In this document: positions 53,485 through 64,000 of the stretch, piece by piece
How the letters are laid out: each line of letters starts with the position of its first letter
Numbering within the stretch: position 1 is the stretch's first letter
Assembly: GCA_013399015.1 (NCBI GenBank)
Contig: VWZX01006814.1
Coordinates: 930,001-994,000, forward strand
DNA: 64,000 bases
Direction of reading: 5' to 3'
From: Galbula dea
Lineage: Eukaryota > Chordata > Aves > Piciformes > Galbulidae
Position numbers and translations under genes: made by a program
The notes under the pieces: model-generated
Database searches by the model: none
The model's input: only the letters and a program-made list of their open reading frames with translations
Told to the model about the DNA's origin: nothing

Positions 53485-54480
53485 CATTCCTCAAAGTTAT
53501 TTGCCAACAGACCCAAGAAAACAGGTACAATAGTGACAGCACTCTGGGTTGGTTTTGCCTGGTCTATTATGGCTGCAGACCAAACACAACACTACCCTGG
53601 CTTTGGAAAAGGAATCTTCAAAATATCCCAAAATAGCTAGAATGCTCTTTTAATGGAATCTTCAGTAAACCTTGAATAGAGGTCTCATCCTAAAATGTCT
53701 GCCCATCAAGGAAGCACTACCATAAGCAATCACTAGCAGACGGTGGCCTTTAACAAAAGTGGCTTATGTGAATCCAGAAAATCAATTACTGCAAATTTTA
53801 AATGCATCATTGACACAGACACAAAGTTGGGAAGGATTTACATTTCTGATGTTGGCCAAGTCACTGGGCCCAAAAGCCATTACCTACATAATTAATTTGG
53901 GCACCGATTTTACATCCATTAGGGAGGAAAAAAGGCAACTCTTCTTACACAATACACAGCTTTTCAATTTGTCATGGGTTTTAATTAGAAAGGTAATATA
54001 TGTGATAATATTAATAGTAAAACAGTTGTGTTAGGCAACAATGAAACAGTCAAATATCCCCAGTGTTTGTCAAAAGCTAGCACAAAACTAAGCAAAAAGA
54101 CAACAGCACGTAAAATAAATGCTTTAAAAACTAAGTTTGTTGTTTGCACTGCAGTCTTAAGGACTAGGATGGAAATTTCAGCCTCTTTTTAATATGGCAC
54201 CAGAACGGACAGAACAAACAATGTCAGTCTTTGCATTACACCCAGACAAGTAGATTGTCCCAGCTACAGGACAGGTTGCCTAGAGGTACACTGTTGTCAG
54301 AAGAGAGAAGCTATTGTACAGTAAATAGAATCAACTTCACCATTAGACTACAACCAATACGACATGGTTTTATTTTCCCTTTACTTCCTCTGTTAGCCAC
54401 AGAACATTTTTTGCACTTATATTTCATCCCATCTAAGGGCAGGCTATTAACCAGGATTGTTTCCCAGGAAAAGGGCAAAG

Positions 54481-54531
54481 CACACACACACAAAAAAAAA
54501 AAAAAAAACAACAACAACAAAAAACCCAACA
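54481..54531. repeat. Compound microsatellite (CA)n, A17, (CAA)n
   Basis: Six CA units (54481-54492) run into A17 (54492-54508) and then several CAA units, ending in aaaaaacccaac. This should be length-variable between individuals. The open frames across it encode Lys/Asn or Phe/Leu strings and are not genes. Confidence 0.93.
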
Positions 54532-57500
54532 ATCAATTTTTTCCTACTACTAATTTCAGGGCAATCAGAAGAAACAAAAACCCAGCCTACACATGATTTC
54601 TTGTCTTAGAGAAAGATGTGCTTGACTCTTAACCTGCAAAAATTAGTAGACTTTCTAGACAGTTATACATATGTGTGAAAATATATATATAAACATCTTC
54701 TATACATTTGTACTTGTGTGTGAAGAATCTTCTTGTAAGTCAATGCAAAACCCAATGACATTCCCCCTTTTCTTCCAGGTATTTTACTGAGGTAGAAATT
54801 CTGGGGAAAAAAAAAAATTTACCCACTTGAAACAAAACTTCCCCCTCCTATTCAAGCACTACTGGGTTTTTTTGTTTGTTTTTCAAGACAGACTTTGTTT
54901 TACTGATGTGTAGGGATTTATAAAAATTTGATGACTCTTAAATGAACTTGAGAATCTTGAAAGTTGCCACATCAACATCATTCATGGTAGAAAAATGCAG
55001 GAAAAGAAAAGTATTTCCTTTGAGCTTTACTTGGAAGTCTGCTACTACTTTTAAGTAGTCACATCACAGTAGGTTGAATTAGTCATGGAACCTCCTAAGG
55101 ACTCCCAGAAAAAGCCTCACAAAATTACTACTATTACTACACAGATTCAAAAAAGTTTGGAAGAATTTCAGATTCATAGCCCATATATTGTGATGCTAAG
55201 TAAAACTCTACACTCTGCAATCCTTAAGAGGATCCTATACCTGAAACAGCACCTACAGGTTTGAGAAAACATTTGCTAAATTTAACTGAAATTCACAATG
55301 GATAAGGGATATTAGAAGTTGTGTAGGATCTGAAGAAATGAGAAAGGCTTATTGAAAAGAGGCAGTCACAGTCATTCTCAGGCAACAAAAAATCCAAAGG
55401 ATGACTTAATTGCTTTCACAAAGATCTAATTTAATCATATTCAGTGAAACTGCCGAGTTTTTCACTGCTGCTTGTGCCACCATGACTGTACAGGTAGCTG
55501 CAGGGGAACAGGCTGAAGCTGCACTCAAAACTGAGAGAGAGATGTGCCTAAGATCTTCCACATTTTTGCTGTTATCACTGAACTATCAAGGACTAAGCCA
55601 CTGTGCTGCAGGCACTCTAAAATAAGAATTTACAGAAGCACAAGCAAAACAAGCATAGGATATAAATCACTCTGGTCAGAACCAAACACTTTTATTCTCA
55701 TTGCTAGAGTCCTTAACAGCTGTCTCTCAGCTGTTAACTCAGCAGATCTTTCACACTACCAGCAGGAATGGTCACAGCTATTTTATTGTGGTTTAATTGT
55801 AGCATCCACTGGATTTCAATAAATCATCCATAAGCCTGAGCTGCTATGAAAGAAAATACATAATGACCAGGGAAGATCAATACAAGGAACAGGAGGTAAC
55901 ATAGGCCACCTACCATGAACCATGCTGAGAAACCTTAATTGCTCCCAGATTACCTGAACCATAGTGGTCTTTCCTAGCCATATTTGGAAGGGACCAGAGG
56001 GATGATGGACACCAAGGTATCTTCACTCTCCAGCTCAAGCATTTTCTCAAATATTCCCATATAGCAATTATCAACACAGAACCATCTGCTGTTGTGACAC
56101 TTGAGTATATTATTCCTTTAAATATGTGTTTGAAGAATAAACCAGCTAGTACTAACAAGATCACTTGTGTAAGCAAGTGTGGAGGTGAGAGTGTTAAGAA
56201 AAGGTAACAGGGTCACAAGCAAATAAAAGGCTTCTGTTTTGGAGTCTCAATCTATCCATCACCAACTATACTTTGTGAAAGTGATATAGTCCAATAAATT
56301 CAGCACCAGCAGACCATATTCCTTTAAAATATCAAAATAACAATACTACAAGTTCCACAAACTAGATGTGAAACTACCAGAAGGCTGCATTGAAACTGGA
56401 AGAGGAAAGTGATTTGTGTTTGTCCTTGTTACTGTGCAGAAAAATATAATCAACGTAGCACATCCAAAGCCACTGTGTTTTATCATCTTGGGCTTCATTT
56501 TTGCAGCCAAGAAGGATTTATGCTGATTGATTGAAAAGTATTACCTAGAGTTTGTGCTATGCTTTATTTATTTATTTGCCAAGGAAGAAGGCTCAGTGCT
56601 CATTAGGTATTTATTGCATTGACCACTTTTATAAAGGCTTTTGAAATGCTATAAAACAGGCTAATCAGGTGAGCAACATCCATGCTTATAGAGGTTACAA
56701 ATGAATTGATCAAGTCCAAGAAAGCTTTAATAGAGGATCTTCTGCAGTCCAATGCTTAGAGAAGCTAAGGCTCTTCTACACATTACTTATTAAGCCAGAA
56801 TCTCCTTAAGCATAAGAAAAAAACGAAACAAATGTGACTTTTAGCAAACAGACCTCAGAACAAACCTCCTTGACGAGGAATCATTTCCAGTTTCAGTATG
56901 CAGACACCAGACTGCATTGTGGGGGACTCTGGCACCACATCCCCAACTTCAAGACAGAGACGGTGTACTTACCATCTCCTCTCCTTCAGTCTAGTTTAAG
57001 TTATTATTATGAAATTACTATTATATGTTCAGAAAAGTTATTATTCACTAAGGGTAAGCTTCAGTTCTTGGAAATTAAGTTAAACTTCAGGAATTTAAGT
57101 TGGTCATCCTGACACTTTCTCTCCTAAAGGGAAAAAAATCATCCGTTCTTACAAAAACATTTGAGACATTTTTTGTCTCATCCTTTGGAAGCTGTATCAT
57201 CTCTCTGCCCAGCAGGAGCTCAGGCTCTACAGAAAAGGTGTCTTCATTTAATAGGGTATTTATTCAAAGCAAGTGTAGCAGAGACTGACCTCTCCATTCC
57301 CCAGAGCTGACAGCACAGCACCTCCAAAAAGCATGAGATGTGGTAAGTATTTAAAACAAACCAGCTGCATACAGCACATTGCATGAAACAATACTCGTTT
57401 TGCAGAGGCTTGTAAAAGTACTCCAACTCACAGAGCAATCAATTGTACATACTTTCAGATGATTTAATCACCCACTTCTGTACCCTGAGCTTTCCAAGTT

Positions 57501-58103
57501 CCTCCTAGACACTGATGCTTGCCAGCTATTCATCTTTGAACTCATACCATTAAATACACAGGGTGGAATGGCCTTTCCTTGACATTATTGTTTAGTGGCA
57601 CAAAGTAATAACCATCAACTTACCCTATGAAATGCCAAAATATTGAAAAAAGAGAGGAAGGGCATGGGAGAAAGTCTACAAACTCTGACCTGTTAAAAGG
57701 ACATTGGCTTCTGTTCAGATTTCAATAATCCACAGGCATAGGGAGTTCACTTTTCACCACTTTGAGCTGTCACAGGTCAGAGGATCCATGTCCTCGCCCT
57801 TGGGTCACCAGGCTGCAGATGCCAAATATTTCTCAGTTTCTGGGCAAGCAGCAGGTCTCTAATCTGCACACAGCATACTCATATTGCTCAGTGCATAACA
57901 AAGTACCTTCTTTTTGCAACCTCATCTCTCCATTAGGTAAAGCATGGACAATTTTAGGGAGCTATCGCACGATTTTTTCTTCCCCCCTCTCAATGCTGTG
58001 CCAGCATGGCTAATATCTCACCACTCATTTTCCTCCTTCCCATCACAGTCACAGAATTGCTCTCAGTTCCTGGGTTGTATATTATGAACAAAGGCAACTT
58101 TGA

Positions 58104-58206
58104 AAAACAAAACAAAAAAAATTTCAACTTCAAACCATTTGATCTCTCCTTTCATCCCCAGCCAACAGCAAACAACACTAAGCCACAACAACAAAAAAAC
58201 CCAAAC
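58104..58206. repeat. A/C-rich low-complexity stretch
   Basis: Two A-rich sections (acaaaacaaaaaaaatttc near 58110 and ccacaacaacaaaaaaaccc near 58185) are joined by C- and A-rich sequence. There is no fixed repeat unit. Confidence 0.6.
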
Positions 58207-60118
58207 AGATGTTCACATATTCAACAGAAATGATCAGAGTATTTCATTGTCTTAATCCAAAAATTAAAAATGCAACAATCAAAATGAGGTATTAACAAGG
58301 GACAAAAGGACTTACATAGTCCCCAGGAGCATTATTACCCAGAAATTAAGGTTATCGTGCTTTTTGGTAGTTTAGTAACAGATCCCTAATTTGATACAGA
58401 GCAGATGCTTTCACCCAGAGACACACTATGTTTTGCATGATACTAATCTAGCTATAAAATGCCAAAATTTTTACTAAAATTTATCAAAACATTCTTTACT
58501 ACTTTCCAGAAGATGAAAAACACCACAGACTGAATGCTGGATATAATTCAGTCAGTATAGATATTCATGTTCATCAGAAATTAAAGGTAGTAAATAAGGT
58601 TCAGTTTTGCACAGGATAGGTAGAAACCCATCACTTACCTGATGGGAATTGTGTAGCTATTGCTCCATCTAAAAGCACTTGCCATTTGAACACAACATGA
58701 CAACTTGCTTTCCATCAGTTCTCATATGCATTTCTGCTGATGGGACTACAGGAACTGCAGCAGTGGCTGATGGTAACACATTGCCATGGATTAAAGCTTG
58801 ACATGGGAAACACGGATACTGGTTTAACCTCTTTTAGAAAGAAGGTCCAAAAAAGGACTAGAGATGCTGAAACTGAAGCAGGACAAAACTCTGCTATAGA
58901 TGCCACTCACACTGCCTCTGTACTTCCACAGCAGTGGCACTGATTTTGATAATTGTTTCTGCTTGATACCGGTTATAAAGTCACAATCCAAATCTCAGTG
59001 AATACCTTTTTCTTCTTCCCTTTCCCTTCCATCCTCACTAAAGCAGGTCCCAGGCATGGTCTGCCACTCCAGGGAAAAAGTTAAGAAATTTAACAAGGAC
59101 AACAGGAAATACTTCCTTTTATCCTAACAACCTGGAATTAAAATGTGTGGGATAAAACCCCAGGGCTCACACACTACTACTGGCAAGCAGTACACCTATA
59201 ATTTTATGATTATGAATACCCGAAATCTTACAAAGGGAAAAATCTCAAACAATGCTCATGGAAAAGGGAATGAAAATCTACCAAGAAGTTTACTGAAAGT
59301 CAATCAGTCTCAATGCTTTTGCAGTGGGTAAGATTTTGGGATGACTACATCATTGATTGGCAAACAACATTGGAGGTCAGATGCTCTGTATGCATGTCAT
59401 TACCTGCAACACCATTTCACTGCAGCTGACATGTCTACAGTGAGGACTTTCAGCTGCCAATGTTTACTGAGCTGAAAAAGGTCAAAGAAATAAAATTGAC
59501 CTTTTCACGTGGGCCTGCTGGGTAAACATGAGGCATTGCTAGGCTTGAAAATGGATTAAAGGGGGCAGGGGGGAAGAAAGCTCTTGCAAGAGCCTCTGTG
59601 AGTGAAATCCAGCAATGTCTCCTCTCCATCTAGCAAAATCACAGTGATCATTTGGACATGACTTTATTGGCTTTCAGGGTAGGGAGTTTGGCCAATTGTC
59701 ACATCTAACAGCAGGAGAAGGTCTATGCTAAAGATTGGAAAGCTCTGCTGCTCAGTCACCTAGGAAGGCAGACCCAAATCGGGCCCACAAGCATATCCTG
59801 TACCTTGCTGCTGTCACCACTCATGCAGCACATGGGAATTGGCATTAGTTTTGCATTGGGTCCCAATTTCCCCAGGGTCCTTCTTTTAGGGAGAAGGAAG
59901 CACTCATTTTTGCACAGCCAGGTTTTTTTAAGTGAACTCCTCCCATATCCCAGCTCTTCAGTGACCAGAATTAGCCAAGCACTAGCTCTCATTTTAACAC
60001 TCAGCATTGTGTTCTCTCTCCTGGCCTTAACACTACTAAGACTTCCTTAAAAAGCATCAGTACAAGAGGACTACAGAGTCATATTTACCAGAGACACAAA
60101 ACAAACCAGATCAAACCA

Positions 60119-60457
60119 GATCGCTCTCTTCAGCTACTTGAAAGGTCATTCTAGGGAGGCGGGTGTTGGCCTCTTCTCCCTTGTGACTAGTGACAGGACT
60201 AGAGGGAATGGGCTTAAGCTGAGCCAGGGTAGGTTTAGATTAGATATTAGGAAGAATTTCTTTACTGAAAGAGTGGTGAAATATTGGAATAGGCTGCCCA
60301 GGGAGGTGGTGGAGTCACCATTCCTGGAGATTTTTAAGAAGAGGATAGATGTGTTTCTTCAGGGGATGATTTAGGGATAAGAGTAGTGTAGGGCTATCGG
60401 TTGGACTAGATGATCTTGAGGGTCCTTTCCAACTGTAATGATTTGATGATTCTGTGA
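60119..60457 (+). mobile_element. CR1 LINE, 3' part with the ORF2 C-terminal remnant
   Basis: About 340 bp in sense orientation. From the block ctcttcagctacttgaaagg through ggcgggtgttggcctcttct it reaches the ORF2 C-terminal coding block, which is still open: FRLDIRKNFFTERVV, YWNRLPREVVESP and FLEIFKKRIDVFLQGM. The tail follows: ggttggactagatgatcttg, agggtcctttccaactgtaa and gattctgtgaaa. It is one of the better preserved copies. It is preceded by aaaccagatc twice in tandem (60103-60122), which could be target-site sequence or chance. Confidence 0.95.
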
Positions 60458-61974
60458 AACTTCAACAGGTTGCTACTCTGTCTTTCTACGGAGAACACTG
60501 AGCAACTCAAGAAAGCTTAAACTATATAAATGCAAGCTTAGGCCAACCCTGAGCATTTCTGAAGAATACCAGCCCAAGCGTTAACATCCAGATTTTCAAG
60601 AGCTGGGTATCCACAACATTAAAGACTGTGTGCAGTTATGATAGCAACTGCTGGGTGATGACCTCATTGGAAAAGCCTGACTATGGTTAGATACCGGGAA
60701 AAGAACACAATGCCAAGAAAGCCTAGCCTTTCAATACAAAGCAGTTTTACTTTGTGCTTTCAGAAGCTTTGTTTCACTGCTTTCAGACTGTGAAGGATAT
60801 GCACTGGGTAGAATTAAGATCCCTCCCCAAAAACACTACCAGTAAGAGCTGCTGTGAATTTGCAGATTCAGTGCTGAGCAACACAAACCCTAACCACGGT
60901 AGGATTTTTAGGAAGACAACCACCAATCTTGTTGTGGCCATATCAGCATGAAGCAGGTATTATGAAGCCACAATAAGTAGACAGCAGCCAACAACTGCAA
61001 GCATTGTAATTCCTTCTATTTTTTTGAGAAAAAACCTGACTCAAAAAGCTTATTTGCCATAACTGTACCAGTCTTTAATATTAATTGTATTAAAATTCAT
61101 ATTTTATGACTTAACAGCCTGCTAATGCAAGTGACTGGCTCCAAGTGAAATTAACATAAAATATAAACAAGAAGGAAAAGAAACAGACTGACCAGTAACA
61201 TATTTATCTTTATAACTGTCTTGTCATCTGAAGAGCACACCTCTTCCTAAGCCAGAGCAATATTTCCTTTTGTGCAGATTTTTTATTTCACTTTTTTCCT
61301 AGAACATTCAAGTGCATCTTTAATGTATTATTCAAACAGAAGCAATGATTAATTAATCAAAACTCTGTTGTATAGGGAGAAGAAAACTGAGCTCTTGTGC
61401 AACACTCGGCCAGATGCTCCAACTTAAAGGGAATCATAAGGGAGGATGTGTCAGCAATAGTGCTTAATTATGCAATAAAAAATGATGGGATTTCAGAAAC
61501 AGCTTTTAGGTTTTAGCAGCATCTCTTTTCAGTACTTCACTATATATAGGCTACATGTCTCCTTCCATATCCTATGTTTCAGAGTTACTGCAGCAAAGGG
61601 CTCTTGCTCAAATCTCATGCAATCTGGCTTGCATAGAACAACCAGCACCTGCATTCAAAACTGAACTAAAATAGGTTGCTTTAGATGACAAATGCCCCTC
61701 GTGTGAGTCTTAGTACTTCTTAGGTAAGGAAGACAGACCTGTGTAACAGGCAAGGAATCAAACCTGGAGTCTGGACAGATGGTCTCTACTTTCAGCTTTG
61801 TTGAACTATACAAACCAGTTCATTTCTTGGTGGTTTTCTTTTCTCTCCCATTCTACATCTTTTTAAGGCTGTGAATTTAAGATCTCCCAAGAAAGAAGTT
61901 TTTAAAAAGTTTAATACCATCCTAATACATTATCCTAATCCTGTCCAGGAGAGCTTTGAGCAGGGCCGTCTTCC

Positions 61975-62222
61975 AAAAGGGAAGAAGCTGAAGCATAGGA
62001 GGTTCCATGTGAATACACATGGAAATTTTTTCCCAGATCAGGTGCCAGAGCACTGGAACAGACTGCCCAGAGAGGTTGTGGAGTCTCCTCTGGAGAGATT
62101 CAAAACCCATCTGGATATGCTTCTGTGTGACCTGGTCTAGGGAATCCTGCTGCAGCAGGGGGGTTGGACTAGATGATCTTTCAAGGTCCCTTCCAACTCC
62201 TAACGTTCTGCAACTCTGTGAA
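61975..62222 (+). mobile_element. CR1 LINE, 3' part
   Basis: Sense orientation: gctgaagcataggaggttcc, atgtgaatacacatggaaat, ccagagcactggaacagact, gcccagagaggttgtggagt, ctcctctggagagattcaaa, acccatctggatatgcttct, gtgtgacctggtctaggga and the tail aggtcccttccaactcctaa ending near ctgtgaaac. A short ORF2 end (EHWNRLPREVVESPLERFK) is readable. The exact 5' boundary is uncertain; similarity fades upstream of about 61975. Confidence 0.92.
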
Positions 62223-64000
62223 ACTGTTCTGCAGGTTTGTGGTGAGACTGACAGGAATCAATCTGTAATACCTACAAAGATAATGCAAGGTAGATATTAA
62301 GAGAAACATGCTCCCAGCAATAGCAATGAAGCATGACAATAGGTTGAGACTTTTTGCAGACCATCTACTCTGAGCAGCCTGGACATTTTGAAGAAGAAAC
62401 TGGATGTGCTTCTGTCGGAGCTTAGGTTGACCTGTTCTTGCCACAAGACAGATACGAGCTACGTGCTCTTTCATGAACTCTTCCACCTTTACTTTTTGAC
62501 AATTCCATATTTTTTATGAAGAGATATTAAAGAGTTTTAAATTGTCGTGTCTTTTCCAAAGCACTCAGCTCTTCACCATTTCCTTTCATGAAAATATCTA
62601 TATTTGTTTCCATTAAACTGATACATATGGAACAGGTTTTCAGGTATTTTTAATGTTTCGTGCAACATAACTATCTTATCTTCTGGTTAATACTTACAGT
62701 CAGAAATTACAGAAAAACATCAATCCAAAGAACAGATTTACTTTTGATTTTTTGCTGTCATTTAAAATATGACATAAGGTTTCAAGCGACTAAAAATAAA
62801 CAACCAGGGCTGCCCATCAGCCCTAAAGTTCAAAGAGCAAAGGCCAACACCTCATCCAACCAGTGTCCTTATCTCCCTTCAGTATCACTGTCTGAAGCCC
62901 ATAACTTAGCAAAAAAAGCCCACACAACCAAACATTAAAGATCTGGAACAAATACATGTAAAATCTGAAAGCAGAAAACAATTTTGAAGCCCATATTTCT
63001 TCCTCTAACCTACTGCATCCTTCCTAAGGTCACACCTTTCTGCCTCCACAATCACATTGTCAAAATGTAGTATCGTGACATGGTAATGAAGACAACAGCT
63101 AGACAAGAAGACTCAAGGAAGAGATATACAGGAGGAACAGATCACAATAACAAAGACAGAAGGAAAAGAATAGTATTCTCTTGAATGTTTGAGAGGTACA
63201 AGAGAAAAACTGCAAAAATACGTGTAACACATTTTAGCTCTTATCTAACATTATTTAATTTTTTTTAGCTAAGAGATGCTTATTCCAGAAACCACCAAAG
63301 TCCCTTAGCTGAGCTCTCTGTTGTACCAGCACAGGAGACTACTGAGATTCTCACTGTTTATTGAGCCATTGCAATTTAATGAGACCCATAGCCTTTAAGA
63401 TTATTGTAATGGTGGTATCAGCCTTTTCCTGTAATGCAATCAAAGAGCATTCTTCAGACTCTCACATTAAACCCAACAGCTCCTTTGGGCTGGAAAATAC
63501 CTTGTAGAGAAGTACAAATCTTGATGAAGGCTTCATGAGACAATTAATCTACCCTATCCCTTAGATAACTTGTTCCAATGCTTACTTAGCCATACTGTTA
63601 AACTTGTTTCTAATTTAACTACCTAACTGGGCAATAGGATTTTTTCCCCAACAGAAAACCATATACCTGTATGCATTACCACACAAAACACATTTCAAAT
63701 AAATACCAATAATACACACAATAGAGGTAAAGGTAACTGCTTGCTGGATACTCTTTCCAGCTGGGAAGTAATTGCCAAAGACAAAAAATCTCCCATTAAA
63801 GATGCAGCTAGCTGTCTGTTCTGAATTTAAAGAAGCAAGATGCAAGAGATTACCCTTACAGCAACAATCAGTGAAATCAGAATATGGAGAAAAAAATGTA
63901 ATTACATGTTGTTGTTCGTTCTTTCCCTGAAATCTGACAATTGCTAAGGGCAAGGATAGAGAGGTATCTGAATCCACTCTACCTGAATTAGCCAACACAT

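Larger units (their letters stand above)
26430..64000 (-). other. SORCS1: SORCS1 intron upstream of the exon (3' part only)
   Basis: This is non-coding DNA leading into the exon acceptor and is most likely part of intron 1. The first SORCS1 exon should be GC-rich and carry a signal peptide and a CpG island. No such sequence is present, so this intron appears to exceed 37.5 kb. Content is an old CR1 next to the exon, a GC-rich block near 28 kb, five younger CR1 pieces, a MIR-like SINE, another old repeat candidate and simple tracts, including T13 at 42313-42325 and 42570-42582, A16 at 46521-46536 and a T-run at 47075-47096. I see nothing beyond unique AT-rich sequence in 29060-36880, 43075-44330, 44371-50344 (apart from those runs) and 62223-64000. 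Confidence 0.7.

Noticed and set aside
62370..62440. Second possible CR1 piece after the copy at 61975-62222 (cagcctggacattttgaag then a ctggatgtgcttctgtc word)
   Set aside because: The words occur in CR1 but the order and spacing do not fit, and there is no tail. It is too weak to annotate.
63615..63998. 127-codon minus-strand frame reaching close to the window edge
   Set aside because: Cys- and Phe-rich with no recognised motif. It cannot be SORCS1 exon 1, which should be GC-rich with a signal peptide. More sequence to the right could change this view.
1..64000. Search for tRNA, rRNA, microRNA hairpins, LTR pairs, CRISPR-like arrays and viral insertions
   Set aside because: No tRNA A/B-box pair, no paired LTRs, no spaced direct-repeat array and no retroviral or other viral coding block was recognised on either strand by eye. 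Small structured RNAs could still be missed without folding software.

Overview
The window looks like nuclear DNA of a bird. It is AT-rich and almost free of coding sequence. Its recognisable interspersed repeats are mainly CR1 LINE fragments, with the 3' tails typical of bird genomes. It also carries the long G/T- and A/C-rich low-complexity tracts common in avian introns. Nothing here is bacterial or viral: there are no operons, ribosome-binding sites or CRISPR arrays.

One real coding segment can be defended: a 68-bp exon on the minus strand at 26362-26429. It has a strong acceptor, branch site and donor, and its 22 codons match the start of the VPS10P beta-propeller of SorCS1, a sortilin-family neuronal sorting receptor (SorCS3 is the near alternative). 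The window is therefore read as part of the SORCS1 gene, transcribed right to left. Positions 26430-64000 are the 3' part of the intron before this exon, and 1-26361 are the 5' part of the intron after it. No neighbouring SORCS1 exon was found, so the two introns are at least about 37.6 kb and 26.4 kb in this species. Very long introns are usual for this gene.

Layout. 1-26361 (downstream intron): CR1 pieces at 202-260, 5341-5475 (very old), 7194-7645, 18052-18332 (an internal ORF2 piece), 24188-24352 and 25985-26043; a perfect 58-bp tandem duplication at 9972-10087; a MIR-like SINE at 16705-16816; and a G-rich tract with an unresolved base at 25077-25282. 26430-64000 (upstream intron): an old CR1 at 26880-27112 about 450 bp from the exon; a GC-rich block at about 27960-29060; CR1 pieces at 37137-37283, 39331-39450, 42969-43074, 60119-60457 and 61975-62222; an old repeat candidate at 50345-50520; a MIR-like SINE at 51385-51533; and several A- and G/T-rich tracts.

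No previously undescribed genetic system was found. The points most worth following up are the exon assignment, the 58-bp duplication, the G-rich tract near the exon, the GC-rich block and the two ancient SINE remnants. All identifications were made by eye from the sequence and from remembered family consensus patterns; no alignment or database search was run.
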